This document shows, piece by piece, positions 55,201 to 62,746 of a DNA stretch of 64,000 bases. The position numbers and the translations under genes are program-made. Source of the DNA: Ensifer adhaerens (lineage in GTDB: Bacteria > Pseudomonadota > Alphaproteobacteria > Rhizobiales > Rhizobiaceae). How positions within the stretch are numbered: position 1 is the stretch's first letter; each line of letters starts with the position of its first letter. The stretch is from NCBI RefSeq assembly GCF_000697965.2, contig NZ_CP015881.1:1672944-1736943 (forward strand), read 5' to 3'. A model generated the notes under the pieces. It was not told the origin of the DNA, did no database searches, and worked only from the letters and a program-made list of their open reading frames with translations.

Positions 55201-55842
55201 CTAAAGCTCGCGCGCGTCGCGCAGAACCATTGCCGCTTCGGTGCGGTTTGCGACCCCCAGCTTCGTCATGATCTGCGTCATGTGATGCTTCACGGTCTTT
55301 TCCTGCAGGTCCAGCTCGATGGCGACATGCTTGTTGCTCATGCCGGCGGCCACCAGGTGCAGAACCTCTTTCTCGCGGGGCGTCAGGGTTGCGACCAGAC
55401 CGGATTTTCCAGGCTGGGCCGGGCCCTTCGTCGACAAAAGCTTGGCCGAAAGGGTCGGCGCCACGTAACGCTCGCCCGAAGCGACAGTGCGAATGACCTC
55501 GGCGAGCGCCGAGGCGCCGACCCCCTTCAGCACATAGCCGGTGGCACCCCGGTCGAGCGCCGTGGTCACGTCATCTCCGTCTTCGGAAACCGTGAGCATG
55601 ATGATCTTCTGCGACGGAGCGACCTCCAGGATCGCCGGTATCGCCTCCAGCCCGCCGCCCGGCATGGAGATATCCATGAGCATCACATCCGGTCCGAGGC
55701 TTTGCGCGATCCCGGTCGCGTCGTCCTTCGAACTGCCCTCGGCGACGATCTCAAACCCCTCGATCTCCGACAGGCTCCGGGTCACGCCTTCGCGAAACAG
55801 AGGGTGGTCGTCGACCACGGCAACGCGTATCCTTGACGTCAT
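55201..55842 (-). CDS. NarL/FixJ family response regulator
   Basis: A 213-residue regulator. The receiver domain (about residues 5-120) has Asp11 and Asp12 in [12 protein letters not shown], phosphoacceptor Asp57 in [12 protein letters not shown], and the conserved Thr/Lys in [10 protein letters not shown] and GYVLKGV. The LuxR-type HTH (about 145-210) has [20 protein letters not shown] and [20 protein letters not shown]. It follows the histidine kinase gene by 5 bp, so the two form a pair. The likely binding site is the GGTCCTA palindrome at 57370, just upstream of the kinase gene. Confidence 0.95.
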   Translation of the reverse strand: MTSRIRVAVVDDHPLFREGVTRSLSEIEGFEIVAEGSSKDDATGIAQSLGPDVMLMDISMPGGGLEAIPAILEVAPSQKIIMLTVSEDGDDVTTALDRGATGYVLKGVGASALAEVIRTVASGERYVAPTLSAKLLSTKGPAQPGKSGLVATLTPREKEVLHLVAAGMSNKHVAIELDLQEKTVKHHMTQIMTKLGVANRTEAAMVLRDAREL

Positions 55843-55847
55843 GATTG

Positions 55848-57284
55848 TCAGATCTCCTTGACGCTGGTCGTCATGCGAACGGTGGTGCCGGTCGGCTCGA
55901 TGATGAGCTCAAACGTTCCGCCGAGACTTTCGATCCGTTCGCGCAGGCCGGCAAGACCAAGACTTGTGGGCGGAACTTTGTCCGGATCAAATCCGGGTCC
56001 GCCATCGGCGACCTCGATGGTGACACGGTCGCCGACTGTTCGTTGCGATACCTGCTGCCTCACGCCGCCGGCATGCCGGTAGCCGTTGTTGAGGGTTTCC
56101 TGCACGAAGCGGTAGATGCAGATCTTTGCCGCCTGCGACAGACGGTCCGGCGGATCGGCCAGGGCGAGCTCGACCGCCGCCCCTGTGCGCTGCTGATGGG
56201 CCTTCACGCAACGCTGCAGGATCTCTGCCAATCCGGCCGTCTCGATCTGCGGCAGGACCAGGCCGCCGCAGATTGTGCGGATCTCCTGCATCGCCTCGTC
56301 GAGGCTCGCCTTGATCGCGCCGATCTCGCGCGCACGGGTGGCCGCCGGCGTCGCGTCGCGCTTCAAGGTCTCGCTGCCCAGTCTTAGCGAAGCATAGGCG
56401 ACGAGTTGGGCGGGGCCATCATGCAGGTCCGCGCCGATGCGCCTCAGATAGCTTTCGTTCAACGCGGTGGCGCGCTGCGATGCGCGCTGCAGCCGGCCGC
56501 GCAACGTTTCGTTCTGCGCCAGCGATGCCGAAAGCTCGTCGACGCGCTGGGCGAGCGCATGCCGCTGGCTCTCGATCGTCTTGCTGCCCCGAAGCACGAT
56601 CGCCGACAGCACGACGAAGAAGGCAAGCGTGAAGGCTGCGACCGCCAACCAGGTGTGTGCGCGCGCCTGATTGAGGCTTTGTTCGAAATCATTGGCCACC
56701 TCATGAAATTCCGACACGGCCACCACCTGGCCGGACCAGGGCTGGAGCACCGGATTGTAGATGGCAAGCGCCGGCTCGGCCGTAGCCCTGTCCGCCGTCC
56801 CATCCCCGGCCTGGTCGAAGCGGGCGACCATTTTGCCTGAAAATGCCGTCTGAAGTTCCTCGCTTGGCTCCACCTTGGTGCCGACGGCCGCCTGGTCACT
56901 CGAATAGAGAAGCGTGCCATCCGCACGCCAAAGGCGGAACGAGAGGAGGCGTTCGCCGAGCGCGCCCTGGCCAAGGGTCTCGTCCAGCGCACGGGCAACC
57001 GTTTCATCGAGCACTTCATTCGTCTGCATATCGGGCAGCAACGGCGCGATCACGCTGTCGACGTAAAGCGCCGTCGTTGCGGCGGAATTCCGGGTGACTG
57101 CGTCTTCGATCCTGTTCGATACGAAGGCGCCGACCAGAACCATCGCACAAGCGGCGACCGCTCCTCCGATCAGCAGGAACTGGGTGGCTAGAGATTGAGA
57201 ATTCCAGCGGGTGATAAGCTGTTGGACGCGCACCAGGTCTCTCGGATCGGGCCGCCGGCTCGTGCGGCGCGACGATTGTAGCAA
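55848..57284 (-). CDS. NarX/DesK-type sensor histidine kinase
   Basis: A 478-residue sensor kinase. There is a transmembrane helix at about residues 35-60 ([20 protein letters not shown]), a periplasmic sensor domain to about 205, and a second helix at about 210-230 ([20 protein letters not shown]). The HisKA_3 phosphoacceptor is His288 in [13 protein letters not shown], and the HATPase has [14 protein letters not shown] and [16 protein letters not shown]. It autophosphorylates and passes phosphate to the NarL-type regulator encoded 5 bp downstream. The sensor domain shows no motif I recognise, so the signal is unknown. Confidence 0.94.
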   Translation of the reverse strand: MLQSSRRTSRRPDPRDLVRVQQLITRWNSQSLATQFLLIGGAVAACAMVLVGAFVSNRIEDAVTRNSAATTALYVDSVIAPLLPDMQTNEVLDETVARALDETLGQGALGERLLSFRLWRADGTLLYSSDQAAVGTKVEPSEELQTAFSGKMVARFDQAGDGTADRATAEPALAIYNPVLQPWSGQVVAVSEFHEVANDFEQSLNQARAHTWLAVAAFTLAFFVVLSAIVLRGSKTIESQRHALAQRVDELSASLAQNETLRGRLQRASQRATALNESYLRRIGADLHDGPAQLVAYASLRLGSETLKRDATPAATRAREIGAIKASLDEAMQEIRTICGGLVLPQIETAGLAEILQRCVKAHQQRTGAAVELALADPPDRLSQAAKICIYRFVQETLNNGYRHAGGVRQQVSQRTVGDRVTIEVADGGPGFDPDKVPPTSLGLAGLRERIESLGGTFELIIEPTGTTVRMTTSVKEI

Positions 57285-57369
57285 GGCCGCGCCAACCTAA
57301 CCACTCTCATGACAGGGTCAATGGCGCAGCCATCGCGACCGAACTGTTCGGACCTTTGATGCTGCGGAA

Positions 57370-57385
57370 TAGGACCTAGGTCCTA
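57370..57385. promoter_or_regulatory. Perfect 16-bp palindrome, candidate NarL-type operator
   Basis: TAGGACCTAGGTCCTA reads the same on both strands. It lies in the 227-bp gap between the divergent sensor-kinase and second Gly-rich genes, 85 bp upstream of the kinase start and 126 bp before the Gly-rich start. It contains the GGTCCTA core found at 54519-54525. Confidence 0.55.
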
Positions 57386-57511
57386 GGCGAAAAGGCAATG
57401 GTCGGGGGCCGATGGCGCCGTCTCGGAGGCGCAGATATCGTCTTCACATCGAACGTCGTGTCTCGATCCGTAAGCAAATGAGAACGACCAGTTGGAAATG
57501 AGGAGATATCT

Positions 57512-58264
57512 ATGCCTGTGACGAAGCTGATCGCCCGGAGCATCATGGCGCTGACGCTGGCAGTCGCGCCAATGGCTGCCGGTTCCCTGAGCCTGATCGA
57601 TTCCGCCTACGCCAAAGGCGGCAATGGCGGCGGTGGTGGCAATGGTGGCGGCGGCGGTAACGGCGGGGGCAACGGTGGTGGCAATGGCGGGAGCCACGGT
57701 GGCGGTTCTGGCCACAGCAAATCCGACACTTCCCGCGGAAGCAAGGAAACGAGCACTGGCAAGTCCAGTGGAAAATCGCAGCACAAATCCGGGACCTCCG
57801 GCAGCAAGACCAAGGCGACCAAGGCAGCCAAATCGGCAAAAGCCGAGAAACCCGCCAAATCGGTCGTGGTTGCATCGGACCCGGTGGTCGATCCGGTAGT
57901 CGATCCCGTTGTGGCGCCCGAGTCTAAGCGAGGGTTCAACTCGCTCAACCGCAACTACCACGCCTATCTCAATTCAAACGATCCGAAGATGGCGGCCGTT
58001 TCCGCTTACGCAATCGCCTATGCGCAGTTCGAGGCGGAAAATGGCGTCGACGCCATCCCAGCCGATCCTGCGCTGAGCGACGAAGCGCTGCGCGAGGCGC
58101 TAGCGGGCTTCACCAAGGATGGCGTGGTGACCGACGACATGGTCGACGAAGCCAAGGGGATTCTCGGGGTCGGCCCCGCCGTTGGCAAGATCGACGAAAT
58201 CCGCGGCACGCTGCCGCCGCAGACGGTGGTTGTTGTCGAACCGGAGCCGGAGACCGCCCAATAA
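57512..58264 (+). CDS. Secreted Gly-rich protein with Lys/Ser linker, unknown function
   Basis: A 250-residue protein. A signal peptide (residues 1-35, ending IDSAYA) precedes a Gly/Asn run (36-66), a Ser/Lys/Thr-rich linker (67-120), three VVDPVV-type repeats (122-133) and a folded-looking C-terminal region (about 138-225) with FNSLNRNYHAYLNSNDPKMA and later VTDDMVDEAKGILGVGP. The C-terminal part is seen in other rhizobial secreted proteins, but I do not recall a function. The start at 57512 has GAGGAG upstream. It is divergent from the sensor kinase and is likely controlled by that system. Confidence 0.78.
   Translation: MPVTKLIARSIMALTLAVAPMAAGSLSLIDSAYAKGGNGGGGGNGGGGGNGGGNGGGNGGSHGGGSGHSKSDTSRGSKETSTGKSSGKSQHKSGTSGSKTKATKAAKSAKAEKPAKSVVVASDPVVDPVVDPVVAPESKRGFNSLNRNYHAYLNSNDPKMAAVSAYAIAYAQFEAENGVDAIPADPALSDEALREALAGFTKDGVVTDDMVDEAKGILGVGPAVGKIDEIRGTLPPQTVVVVEPEPETAQ
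57618..57712. repeat. Low-complexity GGCGGT tract coding Gly-Asn repeats
   Basis: In-frame GGCAATGGCGGTGGT-like repeats code the Gly/Asn run of the secreted protein. They resemble the tract at 54830-54945 but lie in a different protein context. Confidence 0.7.
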
Positions 58265-58274
58265 CGAGGAACTG

Positions 58275-58303
58275 GCCACCGGCTCACTTGGTGAGCCGGT
58301 GGC
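58275..58303. terminator. Perfect 13-bp hairpin after second Gly-rich gene
   Basis: GCCACCGGCTCAC (58275-58287), loop TTG, GTGAGCCGGTGGC (58291-58303): the strongest stem in the window, 10 bp after the stop codon and 36 bp before the EAL gene. No T-tract, so Rho-independent ending is possible but not certain. Confidence 0.65.
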
Positions 58304-58339
58304 TGCATCCGGACCCGCGTCCAAGCCAATGGAGTTTAA

Positions 58340-59107
58340 ATGTTTGACCGTGTTGTGGAAATCTTCGACCACGCAGCAAAAGAAGGGCGCGTCGGGTTTT
58401 CACTTCAACACGTCAATGCCGTCGCCGATGTCGGCACCGTGCTCTATTCGGAGTGTCTGGGAAGGATCATCCGACCCGACGGCGAGGTCATGACCGCCAG
58501 CGAGTTCATACGCTATCTGGAGGCGGCCGGCCGCATTGCTGCGCTGGACAGGCACATGCTCACGCTCGCCTTCGACTGGTTGGCGCATCATCCAACCGGC
58601 GACCTCGGCTGCAACATCTCGGTCGAAAGCATCTGCGATGAACGTAACCGGACGCTGCTCCTGGATCTGCTGTCGACCCATCGGGGGCTGGCACCGCGCC
58701 TCGTGCTCGAACTCGCCGAAAGCCTACCGATCTCAGCGCTCCCGACGGCCGGGTGTTTCGTTCGAAGCGTACGCGAGCTTGGATATCGGGTCGCCGTCGA
58801 TGACTTCGGAACGGGATTTTCGACGCCGGAGGCACTTTTGTCCTTGCCCGTCGACATCGTGAAGATCGACGGCTTCTTCCTGCGGCTCGGACGTCCCGAC
58901 GCGGAGCGGTTCCTTCTGCACATGGTGGGTCTGGCGTCCTGCGTCGCTCCCGTCGTTGTGGTCGAAGGTGTTGAAACTTATGCACAATTTGAGGCCGCGC
59001 AAGGCGCCGGCGCAACGCACGTGCAAGGGTTCCTGCTCTCCGAACCGACCCTCAGCCCACTATTTGGCGGCGAGTTGCGTCCAGCTCAAACCGCGATGCT
59101 CTGCTAG
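58340..59107 (+). CDS. EAL domain protein, probable cyclic di-GMP phosphodiesterase
   Basis: A 255-residue stand-alone EAL domain. The signature EAL is here ECL (Glu38-Cys39-Leu40 in YSECLGRI), with the catalytic Glu kept. Other key residues are present: NISVES, LVLELAES, the DDFGTGFS loop, VKIDGFF and VVVEGVET. So the metal and catalytic set looks complete and it may hydrolyse cyclic di-GMP; the Ala-to-Cys change is seen in some active members. It follows the Gly-rich gene after a strong hairpin, with ATGGAG upstream of the ATG. Confidence 0.9.
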   Translation: MFDRVVEIFDHAAKEGRVGFSLQHVNAVADVGTVLYSECLGRIIRPDGEVMTASEFIRYLEAAGRIAALDRHMLTLAFDWLAHHPTGDLGCNISVESICDERNRTLLLDLLSTHRGLAPRLVLELAESLPISALPTAGCFVRSVRELGYRVAVDDFGTGFSTPEALLSLPVDIVKIDGFFLRLGRPDAERFLLHMVGLASCVAPVVVVEGVETYAQFEAAQGAGATHVQGFLLSEPTLSPLFGGELRPAQTAMLC

Positions 59108-59462
59108 CGTCGCGCGCAATCATTCAAGCGCACTGCACTCCCTCCCCTTATGCTTTCCTGATCTTTCCATCCCATCTTCCCAGGCGAAATCCTATGCCGA
59201 TCTGCGCGATAGAAGGAGCGGGCGGCAATGTGCCTGTAGGTCGTTTTGCCTCAGGCATGCTGCCATGCTGGTGCCGCTTTTGGATGGCTTGAGACGTGCC
59301 GCGCCGCAACACCCGGTGCCGCAGCATTCACCTTTCCTGTGATCGGCCGGATTTGCGTTGGCGGCAACCCACCCGGCTTCGGACGCGAAAGCAACAGAAC
59401 AGCGCAGACGCTTGCCAGTACCGGCATGTCCGGTTCCGAAGGCGTCACAGACGAGCAAGACT
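59108..59462. other. 355-bp region without a recognised gene
   Basis: The first part is pyrimidine-rich on the plus strand (59135-59185). A short inverted repeat, GCATG-CTGC-CATGC, lies within 59250-59275. I see no good promoter, RNA gene or coding frame; reading frames here have no ribosome site. Confidence 0.5.
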
Positions 59463-59771
59463 ATGAAATTCACAAACGGGTTCAAACTCTCCTCCAGAGC
59501 CAGCCGCCGTCTGCCGACGGAATATTTCATGCTGGTGGATGTCGCGTTCGAGGGCGACGTTATCGGCTCTCTGGGCAGTTGTCCGATACGGGAATCCGTG
59601 CGCGACGGAGAGGGCCTTGTCTATCGTTTCGTCGGCGTGGCACCGCGCCTGGTGAGCGGCGGCTTTGATGTACTGGCACTTCGCACGGGCGAGTGGATCG
59701 TCAAGCCGGGCCTGGTTTACGCGGCTGATCCCAAGGTAGCGCAAACACGTGACACAGACCGCGCTGCCTAG
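59463..59771 (+). CDS. Small hypothetical protein
   Basis: A 102-residue protein of unknown function with no signal peptide and no recognised domain. The C-terminal part has an alternating hydrophobic pattern (MLVDVAFEGDVIGSLG, LVYRFVGVAPRLV), suggesting a small beta-rich fold. The ATG at 59463 has only a weak purine stretch upstream; an ATG at 59529 is an alternative. It stands alone between the EAL gene and the lipoprotein gene. Confidence 0.5.
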   Translation: MKFTNGFKLSSRASRRLPTEYFMLVDVAFEGDVIGSLGSCPIRESVRDGEGLVYRFVGVAPRLVSGGFDVLALRTGEWIVKPGLVYAADPKVAQTRDTDRAA

Positions 59772-60015
59772 GAAGTATGCAGCGCTTCTTCGGCAGTAAC
59801 GACATCCGTTGCCCCCGCCACCGGCTTCGTCGGCGCAGCTTTCGCCAGCTTCGCGCCGGCCCTGCAATGCCCCTGTAATCTTGGCCCTTTAGCTCCCGGT
59901 CAGCCGTCGCATCGCTCCGGATCGCAGTCGTTCCGGACGGGCGGCACGTCAACGACAACTGCTGGCTTCGCGCGTCCCGTGGACGACTGGCGCTGCAGGA
60001 AAACCGGGATCCGTC

Positions 60016-60396
60016 ATGCTCTCCATTAAGGGGTTTTGCACCCTCGCCTGGTTCGCCGCCACCGCCGCCCTGCTGGCCGGCTGTGCATCCGATACGATGA
60101 AGACCTATATCGGCCAGCCGGTCGAATCCGTCATCATCGACTATGGTCCGCCCACCAATGTTCTCGATCTCGGCTGGAACGAGCGCGCCTATCAATGGCG
60201 CAAGATCTCAACGAATGTCGTCTCCGGCACATCCAGCGGCGAAATCAGGGACACCCGGCGCGGAATGCGCTACGAGGAGTATTCGACGCCGGGCTATGTC
60301 GAGGAACAGGAGTGCTTCTATAGCTTCTACGCCCGGATGCAGCACGGCCGCTGGTACATCACCAACTTCCGCCAGCCGAAGCTGGAATGCGAGTGA
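60016..60396 (+). CDS. Small outer-envelope lipoprotein
   Basis: A 126-residue lipoprotein. The signal peptide ends in the lipobox LLAGC with Cys23 as the acylation site, followed by ASDTMKTYIGQPVESVIIDY. The middle has GPPTNVLDLGWNERAYQWRK, resembling small envelope proteins of the SmpA/OmlA kind. It lies 66 bp before an OmpR-type regulator gene, so it may be part of that system's regulon. The exact role is unknown. Confidence 0.82.
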   Translation: MLSIKGFCTLAWFAATAALLAGCASDTMKTYIGQPVESVIIDYGPPTNVLDLGWNERAYQWRKISTNVVSGTSSGEIRDTRRGMRYEEYSTPGYVEEQECFYSFYARMQHGRWYITNFRQPKLECE

Positions 60397-60462
60397 CGCC
60401 TCGGGCAGTCGACGTGACGGATCAGCGACCCGCATAGATGCGGGCACAGAAGGGAAAGTGGC

Positions 60463-61137
60463 ATGCGCATCTTGCTGCTGGAAGACGAGCCGGAGATGGC
60501 CTCGGCCCTCAAGGCTGCCCTGGCGCGGCGCCAGGTGATCGTCGATCATGTCTCGACGCTCGCCGACGCCGAGGCCGTTGCCGAACTCTGGCCCTATGAC
60601 GTGGTCGTGCTTGACCGCCGGGTGCCGGATGGCGAGGGGCTGGATCTTATCCCGAAGCTCAGAAGCCTTGGCGTCGAGGCGCCGATCCTGATGCTGACGG
60701 CATTGGGATCGATCAACGACCGGGTCAGCGGGCTCGATGCCGGTGCCGACGATTATCTTTCCAAGCCTTTTGCCGTCGAGGAACTGATGGCGCGGCTGCG
60801 CGCGCTTGCCCGCCGTCCGGTCACGCTCAAATCGGAGCAGACCAAGGTCGGGCGGCTCATCTACGACTTCCGCCACCGGGAGGCCGCCGTGGACGACAAG
60901 CCTCTCGACCTTCTGCGCCGGGAACGGCTTGCGCTCGAAGCGCTGATGCGGCGGCCCGGCCGAACCGTGCTCAGGGCGACGTTGGAAGAATCGGTCTACG
61001 CCATGGAAGACGAGATCGAATCCAACGCGCTCGACTCCCATCTTTCGCGCCTGCGCCGCAAGCTCGACGACGTCGGCGCCGGCGTCGAAATCCGGGCGAT
61101 CCGCAATCTCGGCTATCTCCTGCGCGCGACGACATGA
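60463..61137 (+). CDS. OmpR/PhoB family response regulator
   Basis: A 224-residue regulator. The receiver domain (about residues 1-115) has Glu7, Asp8 and Glu9 in LLLEDEPEMA, phosphoacceptor Asp51 in VVVLDRRVPDG, Thr in LMLTALG and Lys in DYLSKPF. The winged-helix DNA-binding domain (about 125-222) has LLRRERLALEALMRRPG and SHLSRLRRKLDDVG. Its stop overlaps the sensor kinase start by 4 bp (ATGA at 61134), the usual tight arrangement of a two-component pair. Confidence 0.95.
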   Translation: MRILLLEDEPEMASALKAALARRQVIVDHVSTLADAEAVAELWPYDVVVLDRRVPDGEGLDLIPKLRSLGVEAPILMLTALGSINDRVSGLDAGADDYLSKPFAVEELMARLRALARRPVTLKSEQTKVGRLIYDFRHREAAVDDKPLDLLRRERLALEALMRRPGRTVLRATLEESVYAMEDEIESNALDSHLSRLRRKLDDVGAGVEIRAIRNLGYLLRATT

Positions 61138-62603
61138 TCAAGGTTCGTCCGCGCTCGCTGCAATGGGTCCTCGTCCGTCGGCTGATCCTCCTGCAGGCGG
61201 CCACGTTGTTCGTCTTCATCGGCCTGCTTTTCCTGGGCGTGTTCATCGCCCAGCCACGGTTGCTCGTCGACAACGAAGCCGCCTTGGATGTGCTCGACCG
61301 CGCCGTCGGGCGCGACGCGAACGGCGTGCTGGCCGTGCACGAGACCGAGGACCTGCGCGAGCTTCGCCAGTCCTATCCCAATCTCTGGTACATCGTCCGC
61401 GACGCCGCCGGCCAGGTCGTGCGCTACGGAAACGTCCCTGCCCCCTATGAAGAAGCCGGTGGCGACCTGCTGCAACGGGTGGAGGGGGCGAAATTGCTTT
61501 TCGAAGAAGGCGGTACGCTTCCGGACGCTGTCCTCCACAATGTCGAGACCGAAGCCGGCCGGGTCCAGATCCTCGCGGCGACAGTTTCCTCCCGCCGCGA
61601 CAATGAGCCGTTGGACGTGCAGATCAGCATCAATGTCGATATGGCGCGCGACCTCGACGGCAGGACGGCGTGGATGGAGGTCATGCCGACGCTCGTGCTT
61701 GTTGTCCTTTGCTTCCTTTTGCCGATCGTCTTGGTCATGGGCGTCTCCACTCTGCTGACGACGCCGGCCGTCGTGCGCCGTTCGCTCGCGAGCCTCGTCT
61801 CGACCGCCGACCAGGCGGGGCGCATCGACATCGACAACCGCGCGGTGCAGCTCGAAACCGAGGAAGTGCCGACCGAAATCGCCCCTTTGGTGCGGGCCTT
61901 CAACCGGGCCCTGGCGCGACTGGGAGAGGGATACGACCAGCGCAACCGCTTCCTGACCGATGCGGCCCATGAATTGCGTACCCCGATCGCGATCCTGCGG
62001 ACCCGCGCCGAGCTTCTGCAGGAAGACCCCGAAACCACCCGCCTGAGGCTCGATATCGAGCGCCTGTCGCATCTCGCCCAGCAGCTTCTCGACCGGCAAG
62101 TCCTCGAACATGCCGGCGGTCCGCTCGAGGTGGTCGACCTCGTTTCTCTCGGGAGGGTCATGGCAGCGGACTTCGCACCGCTTGCGTTCGAAGCCGGCTA
62201 CGAGCTGGCATTCGAAGCCGAAGCGCCGGGCGCCCTGGTCAGCGCGCGGCCGCGGCAGATCGAGCAGGCTGTCGCCAACCTTCTGCGCAACGCCATCGAA
62301 CATGGCGGCGGTGCCGGCACGATCACCGTTCTGGTCGATGCCGCCGGCGGGCTCGAAATCCACGACGAAGGCCCCGGCATTCCGGTAGAGGAGCGCGATC
62401 GCGTCTTCGAACCTTTCTATCGCTTGCGTCCGCGCTCCACCGGCGCCGGGCTGGGGCTCAATCTCGCGCGCGAGATCGCCCGGCTCCACGACGGCCGTAT
62501 CGACATTCTCACCGGTCCATGGCGTGGCACGCGGGTGCGCCTGCACTTGCCGCTGATCGACGGAAGCCGACCTGCGGCCGCGCCGGCACGCCCGATCGTC
62601 TGA
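61134..62603 (+). CDS. HisKA-type sensor histidine kinase
   Basis: A 489-residue inner-membrane kinase. It has an N-terminal helix (about residues 15-40, FVFIGLLFLGVFIAQPRLLV), a periplasmic domain, a second helix at about 182-205 (MPTLVLVVLCFLLPIVLVMG), a HAMP-like linker, HisKA with His279 in DAAHELRTPIAIL, and HATPase with LLRNAIEHGG, EIHDEGPGIPV and GAGLGLNLAREIA. It is coupled to the OmpR-type regulator by a 4-bp overlap. The signal is not known; the periplasmic region has no motif I recognise. Confidence 0.94.
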   Translation: MIKVRPRSLQWVLVRRLILLQAATLFVFIGLLFLGVFIAQPRLLVDNEAALDVLDRAVGRDANGVLAVHETEDLRELRQSYPNLWYIVRDAAGQVVRYGNVPAPYEEAGGDLLQRVEGAKLLFEEGGTLPDAVLHNVETEAGRVQILAATVSSRRDNEPLDVQISINVDMARDLDGRTAWMEVMPTLVLVVLCFLLPIVLVMGVSTLLTTPAVVRRSLASLVSTADQAGRIDIDNRAVQLETEEVPTEIAPLVRAFNRALARLGEGYDQRNRFLTDAAHELRTPIAILRTRAELLQEDPETTRLRLDIERLSHLAQQLLDRQVLEHAGGPLEVVDLVSLGRVMAADFAPLAFEAGYELAFEAEAPGALVSARPRQIEQAVANLLRNAIEHGGGAGTITVLVDAAGGLEIHDEGPGIPVEERDRVFEPFYRLRPRSTGAGLGLNLAREIARLHDGRIDILTGPWRGTRVRLHLPLIDGSRPAAAPARPIV

Positions 62604-62746
62604 CAGAAGCGGCGGCATGCCGCCCCAGATTTCTCAAAAGCTTTTCAGGTTGCCCCTTATCAAGGCGGTGCCGATGCTCCACATTTGCTGCGATACATCG
62701 TTCGGCTTAAGCGGCTTCACCCGCTTGAGCGCCATGGAGAACAGCA

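Noticed and set aside
54830..57712. CRISPR-like repeats in the two Gly-rich tracts
   Set aside because: The repeats are short, irregular, in frame and without spacers; they encode Gly-Asn runs.
61113..62618. A 501-codon open frame on the minus strand
   Set aside because: It is antisense to the HisKA-type sensor kinase, which has all its boxes.
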